Shown piece after piece: positions 1 through 14,181 of a stretch of 64,000 nt of DNA. Within the stretch, counting starts at the first letter, position 1, and every line of letters begins with the position of its first letter. Below the pieces are notes generated by a model. The model worked only from the letters and a program-made list of their open reading frames with translations, did not search any database and was not told the DNA's origin. This DNA is from Theocolax elegans (Eukaryota; Arthropoda; Insecta; Hymenoptera; Cerocephalidae). Position numbers and translations under genes: made by a program. The stretch spans positions 33,787,058-33,851,057 of the forward strand of contig CM047426.1 in assembly GCA_026168455.1 (NCBI GenBank). The letters run 5' to 3'.

Positions 1-584
1 TTTCTACCCTTACCTTTTTCTTATATAAAGCATTCCTTGTCAAATCAGCAGATAAAAAATTTTAAATTATTGGTATCCTGGGAAATGACACATTTTCTTA
101 CCTAAAGTATGTCAAAATAATTCTAGATGCGTAACTTAGATATACAAAGAGTTATCTGTCTCCAAAAAACACAAATTTTGTTATTTTTTATTAACATGTT
201 CAATTTTATAACCACGTTACTCAAAATATATGGATCCTGCAGAAGAATGATACATATATTTTATATTGGAAATTACTTAAAAAATTTGAGTGATATTTCA
301 TAAAATCAAATATTTAAATTTTTAATATTGTTCAATATTATACACATCAATGCGATAAATAACAAATAGTGTTAATTATGTAATAATGTAGTACTTACAT
401 GCATTTTGCGTATACCGAGTGCCATAGTGCCAAATGAATAGTTTGAGAGATATGAATTAAATTTTTTTAAGCGGTACGTTTACTCACCTGCATCATGTAA
501 GGCCTAGCAGATGCTTTGTACCTATTTTCCTCCTTATAGTCTACATCCTTAGATATCCTTATCTATAACATTACGTACCGTGGA

Positions 585-800
585 ATAAATACCGTTTAGA
601 AAAACCTCATTTGAGACAGCTGTTATATTGTAAACATTCTGTTTGAGTGTCTAGATCACATTGCTTAGGTCTAGACACCAAAAACCAAATCTTCCACATC
701 TACTGCTCATTTTGTGGAGTGTCCAAAAGCATTTAACCGATACCGAAAGTCGCAACAGGATGGTGTCACCCATCCAAGTACTGAGATTGCACTTAATGCT
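585..800 (-). mobile_element. 5S rRNA-derived SINE relic, copy 1
   Basis: Positions 632-786 align without large gaps to 57334-57486. Shared blocks are AACATT-TGTTT, the CTAGACACC/CTAAACACC box, TGTGGAGTGT, TAACCGAT and CACCCATCCAA-TACTG. The last block reads like the reverse complement of the internal part of eukaryotic 5S rRNA, so the 5S-like head points along the minus strand with the SINE body to its left. In this copy the 5S part is cut short after about 786 and runs into a small tandem duplication. It is nested inside the foldback element. The 5S origin is inferred from remembered 5S sequence and is clearer in copy 2. Confidence 0.5.
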
Positions 801-819
801 TAATTGCACTTAATGCTTA
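786..819. repeat. 17-bp tandem duplication
   Basis: The unit ATTGCACTTAATGCTTA occurs twice head to tail (786-802 and 803-819). It sits at the broken edge of the SINE relic and looks like a local duplication. Confidence 0.85.
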
Positions 820-1850
820 ATTTAATTATTATTAAAATTACACAATTATGACATTTGTATCAAGATTTTTGAGCATAATGCACCCATTATAGGATATTTC
901 AGAAACAACTTCATCGAAATTGTAATAGTAACGATATAACTAGTAAAATAATAAATATCTTTTTGCAACAACTCTACAATGTAAGTTTTTTTATTACATA
1001 ATTTTTTAATTTTATTTCATCTGAGTAGTTTAAGAGCATATTTTATTGCTATTCTTACAATTTCAATCTATTCAATAAAGTAATTTTTGTAAATATTCTG
1101 CGGTATTTACATCATAGTCAACAATCGTAATAAAAAGTATCATAATTAATTAATTATATTATAATAATAATTAAATTATTATTTAAAAATCAAATATTTA
1201 TATTATTAAAATTATTAAAAATAAATAATAAAATCATTATTATCAAAAAGTATATTTTGCCACTTTATACGCAAAAAAAAATATAATTAGTAGTATCTGT
1301 TATTCATTTCATTGATGTGTATCATGTTGAACAATATTAAAAATTTAAGTATTTGATAATTTAATAGATTAAAGTCAATAAAAGTACATGAGAATTCAAT
1401 TAATGGTTATAATAGAAATATCACTCAAATCTTCAAGTAATTTTCAGTACAGTATAGAAAATGTCTAGCATTTTTCTGCAGGTCCATATATTTTCAGTTA
1501 CACAAAAATAACAAAATTTGTGTTTCTTGTTGATAGGTAAATTTTTTTGTAAGTAAAGGTGTCATTTTCCAGAAAATCAATGATTTTAATATTTTCATCT
1601 GCTGACTTGACATTGAATGCATCAAATATATCCACACACGTACATATCTTCGAATTTCTCTGATTTATTAAGTAAAAAATTTGTATTTGAAATGTTTACA
1701 CAATTTAACTAGTAATAAAATATTCATAATTGAATATTTCATTTAATACTAATATCTATTTTTCAATCATTATGTCAATTTAATTTGTAAGATTAATTTG
1801 TAAGAAGTATCAATACTGTATTAATACTGCAAGTTTAATTTTATTTGCAG

Positions 1851-1979
1851 CCTTCTTTCGTTGTGCACATATTTCCATCATGCGACTTTGCGAACGAAAG
1901 CCTGGCCCGTATAGCACCAGATCTACTGCATCGAGTCTCAGAAATTGCTCACTTACTCATCGTCATCGCTACTGTTTGA
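1851..1979 (+). CDS. Putative last coding exon of an unrecognised gene (partial)
   Basis: A pyrimidine-rich tract ending TTATTTGCAG (acceptor at 1849-1850) is followed by a frame open from the first base: 42 codons, beginning PSFVVHIFPSCDFANES, ending HLLIVIATV and stopping at TGA 1977-1979. The segment is markedly richer in GC than its surroundings and its composition looks protein-like. An overlapping frame with an ATG at 1880 is also open for 75 codons, but it does not use the acceptor in phase 0 and has an odd basic composition, so I prefer the first frame. Upstream exons would lie left of the window, because 1-1850 holds only transposon-like DNA. I do not recognise the family. No signal peptide can be judged from a C-terminal piece. 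Confidence 0.4.
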   Translation, partial: PSFVVHIFPSCDFANESLARIAPDLLHRVSEIAHLLIVIATV

Positions 1980-3164
1980 AAGCAGTTGGTGTTGTCATTG
2001 ATTATGATAGATTTCATTGCTACCTAGACGCTAAGGGCGCGAAGTCCGCACAATTTGTAAAGCGTCCGAATAAAGTACGAAATTCAACAAATCGTTACGA
2101 ATCGTGAAATTCGCACGAGTGACAATCAAATCAATAACGAAATATCAAGAGCGCCCGTGTAAGGTCGTCTACAGAAAGAGGCCTAGATAGGACGACGGAG
2201 ATGCGATTAACGCGAGGGGGTTAGCAAGATGTTATGAATTTTGCGTGCCCCTTCTCCTCGGTTATCCGCTCGAAACGCGGGTAACCGATACTGACAACGT
2301 TTGTGGGAGTGACCGACGTCACTCTTGGTCCCTCCGACAAGCGGGTCAGGCGCAGCTCCTCCCTTCATTATACATGCGGCTCGTGTCTACATTATACTTA
2401 TATAGTATAAGTAACTAACACTTGTATATTATGTAAGTATAATACAAAAAAGATCCCGAATATATGCATAAATATATGTTTCACATCGTGAGAAACACCC
2501 CCGGAAAATACGAGATATAACGAAATATCCTGGATAAACCAGTTGAATAATGATTCGTTCTACGAAAAGTTAACGTAATTCTAATATTTTTCCCTGTCCT
2601 TGTACACGAGCTATATCTTATAAGTCTTAGACGTTAAAGGATAAAATAAAAAGACACTTCATAAATTTAAGGGCCAAACGAAGGCATAACTACTGTGATT
2701 TTAATTATTTAACGATATCTATCTGCATAAAGGGAAAACAAAAAACATAAGGTCGATCGCCATTGTTTCATGCGATCTAAGCGCGCGATATGTGATGTGT
2801 TATTGTATAATATTGCTCTATAATATAAATATCTATGTATTATATTATTGTAAAACTAGTTGCTGCAGACGCTGCCCCGTCGACGACGATGCCGCCGCTC
2901 CGAGTTTAGAATAAAATTTAAATTTATCGAGAAAAAAATTACGATAATTAAGCGACTTTAAGAGTTAAATATACAGTGAAAAAAACGTCAAGTACGTTGC
3001 GTAAAGCTTCTAGGGAATTAAATGATGAATAAAAGAAGTACTAAGGACTACCTAAAATAGCGTTTACCCCTAGTGTATCATAAACGAATTTCCAATTTAG
3101 CAGGATGTAACATATTACGGTCAAAAAAAGAATGCAAAGTACCATTTAGGCGCGTACCTATGTA

Positions 3165-3200
<36 letters not shown>
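3165..3200. repeat. (ATT)n microsatellite
   Basis: Uninterrupted run of about twelve ATT units. It creates spurious poly-isoleucine or poly-asparagine reading frames on the two strands. Confidence 0.95.
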
Positions 3201-3201
<1 letters not shown>

Positions 3202-3269
3202 AAAAAACAAAGTTTTATAATAATTATTCTCTTTCTTTTATTTTTTATTAATGTTTTGCGGTCCTTTAC

Positions 3270-3331
3270 ATTATTATTACTATTATTACTACTATTACTA
3301 CTATTATTATCATTATTATTTTTATTATTAC
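3270..3331. repeat. Imperfect (TTA)n/(CTA)n microsatellite
   Basis: Alternating TTA and CTA triplets with a few substitutions. Confidence 0.9.
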
Positions 3332-3429
3332 GAAACATTTAATTATTATTTCATTAATCTAATTGCTAAAAAAATTTAATTGATTATTAATTAATTATTA
3401 CGCTACGCTATTTCTATCCGCTATTACTC

Positions 3430-3458
3430 CTACTACTACTACTACTACTACTACTATT
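3430..3458. repeat. (TAC)n microsatellite
   Basis: About nine consecutive TAC units, followed by degenerate units to about 3480. Confidence 0.9.
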
Positions 3459-4494
3459 CTACTACTGTACTACTGCTATCACTATCAATAACTACTATGA
3501 AAAACTATTACCGCTGTTATCAATTTAATTATTAAATGAAAAAAGTAATGCGTGGAAACGAGGTAATGAAAGAAAAAATGGCGTATTACACAAAGTAGTT
3601 AGGACGTACTGATCTGCACGTTGCGAGTAAACTCCGTGGGGCGCTCAAACCAATGTCGTACCAACCGTGGGTTACGATCGATCTCATTGACCATTGACTT
3701 TTCGCAGCCCCCAGAGAATAATACACATACACTCACAAAACATACATATTCATACACAAAATAAATACACCCTTCCATCTTGTTGTAAGTTTTACCGAAC
3801 GAAAAAAATTAAAGTAAAATTAGGAACGTGTACCTATCGAAAAAAAACTCATCGTCGTCTCGCTGTTAGCGAGTCTCTGGTTAGAAATTTAAAGTAATGA
3901 CCCGAGATAATAATGCGTTTTACGTGTATAGGAGGCGAGGTTGAATTCCTGTGTTGCATGCGAAAGAAAAAAACAAAAGTTTCACTCTTCCGAAAAGACG
4001 ATGAGAAAAACGAGTAACGTTTATAACTAATGTGAAAGAAATAACAAAAACAAGACGTAATTGATGATTTACAATAACAAATGAAACACTTTAGCGAGTA
4101 ACGATAAATTGTAAAAATACATTAGGGATGGACAGAACAGTAGAAAATTCTCGTCGGTTGCACAGAAACGTTAGACAAGTCGCTCTTACGGTTTCTTCAT
4201 TTCTATCGTAATACCTATACTTCTATCATCTTCTCTATTTCTTTTCTCTTCTTATATTATAATCTTAGTTTTCTGATCTTTTTCGTTCTTTGATTTTTAC
4301 TAGGCTGTGATTCGACTATGCGGAGATTATTGAATATTTAAACGCTACCCTTTGTACAATCCGTAAGGTCAGGTCCTCTGTAGCAACTGGAGAGAAAATT
4401 TAGTCTCAGACAAAAAATTTAAAATAAAAGAAATAGTTACTTGTTCTAACACGAAGTTGATACTGATTTGTTTATATCAATATTCATCTAATTT

Positions 4495-4552
4495 TATATA
4501 CATATACATACATATACACATGTATATATATGTGTGTGTGTATATGTATATA
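4495..4552. repeat. TA/TG/CA-rich microsatellite tract
   Basis: Mixed TATACA, TATATG and TGTGTG units that can fold back on themselves. Confidence 0.7.
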
Positions 4553-5535
4553 AAATTCATTTTTTGGTAAAGTTCATTCGTCAAATTGAGCGACTTTCAT
4601 AATAAATGTTTTATATTCTGTCCATCCTTAGAATGAGAGTAACTAAATAAAGAAAAATAAATAAATAAATAAATCGTACATTTGTAAGGCAGCGCAGATA
4701 CTCGTGGAGCGTATGCGTGTACAGTGTAAAAGATGCGTTGTGCATATGTACAGTGTAGAAGTTTAATGAAAACAAATAAAAAATAATAAAGCAGATGAAA
4801 TTCGAAAGCGGAAATTTGATGAATGATTGTAGGAGTGTGTGAAAGAGAGCATTATATATTATATTTACGAATTAAGTATGTATAAAGAGCGAACTCGACA
4901 TTTACACTGTCCGATGTTTACATAAGAAATCATATATGTATATTTCTTCTTTGCGATTTTTTTTTCATTTTCGTGGATACGATAATGTTTAATTTTATTC
5001 ACGAATACATATCTCTCGTTTCGTTTTGTACTCGTTTTCTTTTGCGCGTCGAATTATCTTTTTTAAATATGCGGTAATGATGAAAAAATATAATAAGAAA
5101 ACGAAAGGCAGTGTATGTGTCAGTTTTGGCTCATCTATCTTGTAATATATCTGTGAATATTATAATTTAGTTTCTTCCTATATTAGGCTAATGGTATACA
5201 AAAGTTTATGTTAATTGCATAAGGAGAATGTACAGATATCTCTTTTTGTTTTGTGTTTTACTGTAGCTATTGATAATTATATGGATATTAACGATAATAA
5301 TAACTATGATTAAAAAAATATTTAATCGTCTTTGTGTTAATCCTTTGATTCTTCAAAATCCTAGTGAAATATTTAAACCAATTTAATGTTTATATATTAT
5401 GCATAAAATTTATAATTTTCAAGACAATAATATTTTGTAAACTTTTTATAGTCTTGTTGAAAAATTGATTAATTAAACAATGAGTTTTAAAAAAAAGCAA
5501 AAGTGACTTCAAAAAAATATTACATTTAAAATGAG

Positions 5536-5602
5536 AGGCCTATAGGATGGTAGAGTTGTACTACACTTGTACCCAGAGGTCTTGGTTCGATCGCTGTATT
5601 TT
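5536..5602 (+). repeat. tRNA-like (pol III promoter-like) relic, possible SINE head
   Basis: An A-box-like TATAGGATGGTAGAG (5541-5555) is followed 28 bases later by a good B-box-like GGTTCGATC (5584-5592), which is tRNA-like spacing. The arms do not form a convincing cloverleaf: the anticodon stem is only about GTAC/GTAC and the acceptor ends do not pair. This is therefore a degraded tRNA pseudogene or tRNA-derived SINE head, not a functional tRNA. Confidence 0.35.
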
Positions 5603-6537
5603 CTTTATAACAAGACAACATTCACGAATCAGCACCAAGTTAAGAGCATAAAAATATCGACATATGTTAAATAAAATAAAAAAAAAAGTAACAAAACTTT
5701 AAAAAACTATTGATTAAAAAATAGTTTGATGAAAATTATTTTTTCTCGTCAAACGTAACTACCTGAAAATACCAGTTTTGGAATTAAAGAATTAAATAAA
5801 CATAGATGAAGTTTGATAAAATAAACATTTTGAAGATTTTACCTACATAAACGGGCATAAAAATTTAGAAAAAAATGATAGCAAGTTGGATTATTTGTAC
5901 AATATTGATTACAATTAGTTTGAATATATTCATATATTTACATTACATTATGTGGATTTGTACATTCGGTATCGTACTCTGACGAAAGTTCATTTTTATT
6001 TGTGAAATAAGTCTGAATTTATTCTACATCAATTAGCTTTAATGATCAAATTTTCATATTTTAAATTCTATAATTTAATTATAATTTATGGTTTTTAAAA
6101 AGTAGATATCTAAAATTTGGTTAAGAAATTTTATCACGCTAATATAATAAATAAATTTAATTATAAGTAAAAAGTAAATAAATAAATATATGTCACTTAT
6201 TTGATTGCATGATTCTTATTACCGGATTGTACTTCTTACAATTATATATTAAATTAAAAAAAAATAATATTAACATTAACATGATTAACTCTATCAAGTT
6301 ATAATTTTTAACTACGGTAGCAATTAGCAATTAGTAAAGTTTACGGTTATTCTGTTGCCGCCGTTTGTGATTCTTAAGCAATAAATCTAATTAACAAAAG
6401 CCGAAAGCCGAAAGCGGCTTAGCGGCAGCTAAGCCTACCTAACAATACCAACACTATCACAGAAAATTTATTTTGCCCATTGGCAGCATTGTTGCGCAAG
6501 GTTGCAGTGAGTCCCGCTAGGGCGAGTTACCAAGGGG
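5603..6537. other. AT-rich intergenic region upstream of RpL11
   Basis: I see no coding signal. From about 6350 the composition becomes richer in GC, with a short repeated GCCGAAAGCCGAAAGCGGC-like patch near 6400-6425, consistent with a promoter-proximal region. No clear TATA box was identified. Confidence 0.5.
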
Positions 6538-6551
6538 TTCCTTTTCTCTCC
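6538..6551 (+). promoter_or_regulatory. 5'TOP-like pyrimidine tract of RpL11
   Basis: An unbroken pyrimidine run (TTCCTTTTCTCTCC) ends three bases before the start codon. Ribosomal protein mRNAs typically begin in such a tract, which links their translation to growth signalling. The exact transcription start inside it is not known. Confidence 0.7.
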
Positions 6552-6554
6552 ATC

Positions 6555-8111
<1,557 letters not shown>

Positions 8112-8144
8112 CTTACTTTTGTGTATTTTACTAAAAAAAATGTT

Positions 8145-8150
8145 AATAAA
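8145..8150 (+). terminator. Polyadenylation signal of RpL11
   Basis: AATAAA lies 34 bases downstream of the RpL11 stop codon, followed by an A-run; it is the first canonical signal after the gene. Confidence 0.7.
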
Positions 8151-9608
8151 AAAAAAATTAAAAACTGAGAGTTGAGTTTTTTTATAATAATTTTGAATTT
8201 TTTTATATATATTAAATATAATTGTTTTTAAATTATACTTTCAAGGATTTATGGCATTATGAACTTGTTAAAAAGACAAATATTTATTGGAATTATGTAA
8301 TTTATTATTTTACCCATACAATATTAATTTTAATTTTGACATCCAAATAAATATGTGCTGACAGATTTGTAGAATAGAGAGTTTTTTCATTTCGCTGGGT
8401 ATCACTTACAAAACGAATTTCATTTTCTCAATAGTAGCCCAAAATATAAAGAGCTATAGCTACTTAGAAATTGCAATGGAAATTTGCAACCTATTTATAA
8501 ATCGCGCATTGCATATTTTGCATACATTGCATTTAACTTGAATGTACATTCAATTCAATAAGGCAGGAACTCTTGCAAGGGCACATTCAAAGTCATAGTC
8601 ATTTTGCATAATAATAAATAATTAAATTTGCAAGAATACCATTTTGTATTTGCTTTTCCTCTAAATATAAATCAATTTTACATTTTACAATTAAGAAAAT
8701 CTGACTCGGTATTACATGCGACTAATTTGAAATAAAACATTTGACACAATCCAGTTAAAAATATTTTTGACACCTTCATCTACTACTTCAAACAATTTAA
8801 AGGCAAGATATTACCATCAGTCTCGTTGCTTATCCCATCTGGAAATGATATCACCAGATTTACATTTCATTAAGAATAATGTTATCCTAAAATCTTCGGT
8901 GCATTTGACTGTTTTTTTTCTACGTTCAGGGATTCAATACATTTTTAATAGATTAATATTTATTAATTTGACCGAATTTAACATCAATGTGATATTAATA
9001 ATATACATTACTGAATAAATAATAAAACATTTGCGAAGTAATATAAAATATTATAAAATTGAACAATCAAATTTCACATAATATTTACAATAAATTATAT
9101 ATAATAAATTACTTTAAATTTATACAATTTTTTTAGTTTTAATTATATTAGATACATCAAATGCAGTAAATGTTGCAAACATTGCTTTACAAATAAAAAT
9201 TTTTAGTACCTAACATGAATCCCAGAACTTTGGATGAACATCGTAAAATCTACTTAATATAGATAATGCCAAATACTGGCAAATTTAATTTATACATTGG
9301 TAATTAGTTTTCAGTTAAAAGTATAATTACTTTTAAAGATTAAGTACCAAGAATATTATACAAAAAGACTTCATGTAACATCATCCACGACGAAAATAAT
9401 ATTTAACAATAAATTATACATATATAGTATATTGTTTTTAGAGCACACAGTATTTAACATTTAAAATAGTCATTTCAAAATAAAAAGAATGCAATATTGT
9501 TTGGTTTTACAAAGTAAAAAGTTTGTAATAAATTAAGAAATAGAAAAAGAATTGTAGTCTTTGTAAATCCACTCCGCTAAGAAGGCAAAATTTTTTCCAC
9601 AGTTAGTT
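8151..9608. other. Intergenic region between convergent genes
   Basis: AT-rich. It holds the 3' end of RpL11 and, on the other strand, presumably the 3'UTR of the coiled-coil gene that ends at 9609. I see no coding signal; open frames here (e.g. 8767-9018) have random-looking composition. Confidence 0.6.
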
Positions 9609-12600
9609 TTACTTTCTAGTTGAACGATATATCCTGTCAATCTGTAGCTTCTCTGAATCCGTAAAACCAAGAATACTCTCAATAGCATTTAAATGGACAT
9701 TGATATTCTCTTTATCAGTGAGGAAGTAATAAATTGCTGACTTAAGAAATTGCAAAATAAATTCAGGATCAAGGGCTCCTGTCTTATTTCTGGATTCCAT
9801 AATACGTCTATATAGTACCTGGATAACATATAAATCATATTATTATTAACTAATAATTATAAAATTTATTGATCGGCAATTAGTATGATAGATAAAATAA
9901 GAGAAACATAAGATAGCGAATGTATCAAACAAAACTATAACTCTGTGCTGAAGCTTAGCATCACCAAAGTCCATCGAGGAGTTAAAGAGGCTGTTTCTTC
10001 TAAGTGTGCTAGATGCTCAAAATAAAAGTACCATGTAACTTACTTGTTTTAAAGTAGGTGCTACGCTAGTGTGTATATTTTATTGATCTAACATGCGTTA
10101 TCCTTGCCCAAGTGCTGCCCCAACTTTTCTGATCTCAAGATACAAAAATCACGATCTAAGTTTACTTATAATTAATCGTAAGTAACGCGCAAATAAATAC
10201 TGTAATTACTATAAACAATAATTAGAAACCAATGAACACAAATATATTTAACAATAAATGGAAGAGCTTCGAAGAGTGTAAATATTTATTTATTTTTTAC
10301 ATTTATTCCTAACTAGCAACTTATTTCGTAATATTTATTAATGAACCAACTATATACAAATAATAACAAAGAAATTTTATAAAGAAATAAAATGGATCTT
10401 TATAAGATTTCGTTATTTCAAAACTATTGGAAATTTATCATTTTTCGTTTTTCTCAGCTGCTCCAATAAGTTAAAAATGTTCATTCATTTGTATACAACA
10501 ACTATGAAAATCAATGCAAAATAACTAAGAAAAAGACATAAAAAAGTATGTGCAAATTTATTTTAAAAAAGAATAAAGTAAGGTAAAAAAATATAAGTAT
10601 GTGACATGCACACTATAAACTATAATAATATTTCGAAATTCGCGTGGCAGTTGAGTAAGGAATACAATACCTTACGCGTGCTAAGAACCCAGAGAGAAAC
10701 AGCCTCCTGTACGCTTAATAAGCATTGGCGTCTATGGGCCAAAACTATAGGTTCGGGCATGTAGCTTGAATCCTGGAATGGCTGGATTTATTGTGAGCGG
10801 CGGCCAAAAAACAGTGGAATAATTGTTAGTACAAAAAATTGTGTTTATCGTTGTTACAATACAGAAATTCACGTGAGGAAATTGTGAACGAGTGATAAAA
10901 GGTGCCATATATCTTTCATTATTTTGATTATTCAACTTTCTTATCGTTTCTACTACCTGGGATATTATTTCACTTTTTTATCGAGTAGAAACATATTTGT
11001 CTAATAACATATCTTACCTTAACACTTTCTAATTCGGCTTGTGTGACTGTTAACTGCTGGCGAAGCTCGGCTATGGATAATTTACTAGAGTTTCTCTGTG
11101 CTTGTTCAGCAGCCTAAAATAATGATATTCGTATTAAATTTAGAAACATCTAACAGTCAATTGAAGTTAAAAAAATTAAAAAACAAATTAAGTTGATGAT
11201 TTATTACCTGGTCATCTTGATCGATTCTCGCTGCCTCGAGACCTTTGGAATACATTTTCAGGTACATTTGTTTATTCTGTTCCTCTTGATCGGTCAAGAG
11301 ACTCTTCTGCTCGGCAAGTTCGGTACGTAATGCTTCGACTTCCGCTTCCAACTCCTTGGTTCTAGCTTCAGCTATATCTAAGGACGGACGGGTTTCGTAA
11401 TATCGCTTACTCATTTCGGACAATTGATTCAGCAGACTTTCCACCTAAAATGTATAATGTAACATATACAATATTGTAAAATACAATTTGTTACTTAGTT
11501 TATTAAAATTTATTTAAATTTCGTTAAATGGTTGTAGTAATTTTACAATACTAAAGGGAGTCACCTTATCGTTGTGGTTCTGTTTAATAATTTGGACCTC
11601 GTCGACATGCCGCCTATGCATCTCTTCGATCCTAGTTTCGTAGTGATCAACGATCCTCTTTCTATCTTCATCTAGACAAGTACTTTCCCTAACTAAAGAT
11701 AAAAGATTTGGACTTTCGTCTCGAGGAGTAGGTAAGCTTGACCCAGAACTTTCATTGATCGTGGACACACCAGCCGCAACCGAATCCTCAAAGTGTCCAG
11801 AATCAACGAGCGACGAATCTTTCTTTTCAGGTGTACGAGGGCTAACACCTTCCTCGAGTAAATCTTTGGACGGCGATTCCGGAGAAAAAGGATTGAACTC
11901 GCGCACCGTCGCTGTTTCGCTGCTGTCGGTTTTTTCATCCGGGCTATTTAAAGAGGCTTTGTATAGCCTTAATTCAACTACTTCTTTTGTTAGTCGAAAT
12001 ATTTCTTGGTCCTTCTCATCAATTTCTTTACGCGCTTCTTTTAACAGAGCCTGTAATTGATTTAGTTTATTTTAAAAAGAAAATTCTCGATGAAACTTTA
12101 CTTAACTTCCAAACATTTTACTTTCAATAATAAACTTAATATGTACTTTGGAACCTATTTTAAGAATCACCATAAAGTTATTAATTGAACTATTTATTTA
12201 AATATTTTTCATTTTAAACAGGTATTTATTTTTCGTATTATTTATCTAATTGAAATGAAAATTAGTGAATTATTTATGGTAATTAAAATTGCATCGTTTA
12301 AAATCAATTTACAGCTTTACATATCTATTACAAGGCAGTATAACTTTCTTCAACGAGTAGATTAAATTTTGCTTTGGCAACAGTAAGACAATGTGGTTCG
12401 TTTAATTAATAATACTTTTTATTAAAACTTCTACTCTTCTCAATAGCAATTAATTCATATCTTGGAAAGTGCACTGAGCAAAATATCGACAAAGCTTAAC
12501 TTTCGTTATTGCATATACAAGTAAGTACATAACCGTCTATTAAGAAAATAGTATATTTAAACAATAATTATAGGCACTGCACTGTCTGATAAATTTAATG

Positions 12601-14135
12601 TAAATAAAAGTAGTTAATTAGTAATTAATCTATTGTTAAAAACGGCATATTAAACGTATTCGCTTTTATAAAAAAAAACTCAAATCCCTTGGGTAATACT
12701 CGAGAGAATAATAGTAGTGATGTATATATAAGAAAAAGCTCACTTGAAACTTGCGAATTTGTCTAGCAGCCCTTTGGGTCGGTGTAAGATATTCATCGTT
12801 TTCAGCTGTGTGACTCGAACAATGAACGACGTATCTCCTCGACCTCCCGGACCAGGTCGTCCCGTTGAGAGCAAAACTAGCGTGGTCGCATGCGCTAGCT
12901 GTACTGTATGTACTTCCAAAGCTTTTAACGCTGTCGGCATCGCTGCAATCATCGCTACATCCCACGTGTCCTCGTTGTCGCGTTCGACCTTTCGATGGTG
13001 TTAACGATAGACTCTGTTAGGATGAAAATAAATTTTAATCTTATTAATCAAGATTTATAGAATTAAGTTCGTTAGTAAAATCAAAGGTTTTAATTAGATA
13101 TGATCAAGATATTTTGCATATATATTTCCATTACAGATAATCTTCTATTAAAATTATCTTAATTACAACGGGAAATACATTTTTTACTCTGTTAATTTTA
13201 ATGTGTAAATTCTCTTGAAAATAAACACATAAATGACAATAATAATATGTACTCTAACTATCGATCCTAACCTAATAGCATATTTACAGACGATGAAAAT
13301 ATATATATTCTAGTAATTAACGTATCAAATTGTTTTGTCAAATACCAAGAGAGCTTTATTCTGAACCCTAAAAGTTTAGATTTATATAAAATTAAATTTA
13401 TAGTATAACATTTAACTTTGTTAAATATATATTTACCCAGAACAAAATTAAACAAGATCTTTTTATGAAGAAAACAGTGAATTTTTATGCCCATTTTACA
13501 AGCATATTAAGTTCATAGTTATTTTTATTCTAAATTAATGTTAATTTTTAAGTAAAAATTCCGGTCATTGTTGTAATAATTTTAGATTTTGATCGATTGA
13601 TTCAAATAATTATAATGTTAAGGACATTTTCGACTCAGGAAATGGTCAAATTTTGTATTTTTTTTTAAACAAAAGAATGAATTTTTGAAAAAATCGTAAA
13701 CGTTAGGCTCTCAGACATGTTTACACAATATAACCAAATATTTCAATATTTTTATATCAATAATTTAATTATGATGTTTGGATTGAAAATTTATGTTTTT
13801 TTTATTTATTCTCTAATTACCGATAAAAAATTGTTCATTTATTATTAAAATAACTTATTTTTTCTTTAAAAATCAAAATGTTAGATACTCGCTTATATTT
13901 TAACCTATATGAATTTTTAGATTTTTCATTCAATATTTAAGATATAACTTTTTTGTTGAAAAGTGTAATTCTCTATATAATTTGAATTCGACATCCTTTC
14001 AACAATAGTCATATATAAAAGATAAAATATTTTTGTCATAGTACCCTAAACGTCTACTTAATTACAATGACTTTTTATATTGTCAAATCATAGTATAGTT
14101 ATCCGATAATTGATATTTTGCTAAAAAAATATTGA

Positions 14136-14181
<46 letters not shown>

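Larger units (their letters stand above)
30..1620. mobile_element. Foldback element with long imperfect terminal inverted repeats
   Basis: The sequence from about 30 to 430 recurs in reverse complement from about 1250 to 1620. Shared blocks include the outermost GCATTC, ACACAAATTTTGTTATTTTT, ATATATGGA-CCTGCAGAA, TTTGAGTGATATTTC, TTTTTAATATTGTTCAA and ACACATCAATG, in the same order and with small indels between them. This is the structure of a non-autonomous DNA transposon or foldback element with arms of roughly 370-400 bp. The centre has no transposase reading frame and carries a SINE relic. It lies in what appears to be the intron before the exon at 1851. No clear target-site duplication was found, and the left end is close to the window edge, so the outer boundary is provisional. 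Confidence 0.7.
1980..5350 (+). other. Probable long 3'UTR or downstream region, AT-rich with microsatellites
   Basis: No coding exon is supported here. The stretch follows the putative terminal exon and contains GC-richer patches (2040-2360, 2860-2910, 3600-3700), several trinucleotide microsatellites, a TATG-rich tract and clusters of AATAAA (for example near 4645-4675 and 4786). This is the look of an extended insect 3'UTR with several possible polyadenylation points, but transcript data are absent. Confidence 0.35.

Noticed and set aside
1880..2107. 75-codon frame starting at an ATG within the putative last exon
   Set aside because: Odd composition and not in phase 0 with the clean acceptor; the overlapping frame ending at 1979 is more protein-like.
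3073..3342. Open frames on both strands rich in Ile, Leu or Asn
   Set aside because: They are translations of ATT/TTA microsatellites, not genes.
9945..10710. Short inverted match (AGAAACAGCCTC) between two GC-richer intron patches
   Set aside because: Only about a dozen bases match clearly; not enough to call an element.
10732..10935. Open frame in intron 5 of the coiled-coil gene
   Set aside because: The flanking exons already join in phase, and the frame lacks splice sites and recognisable sequence.
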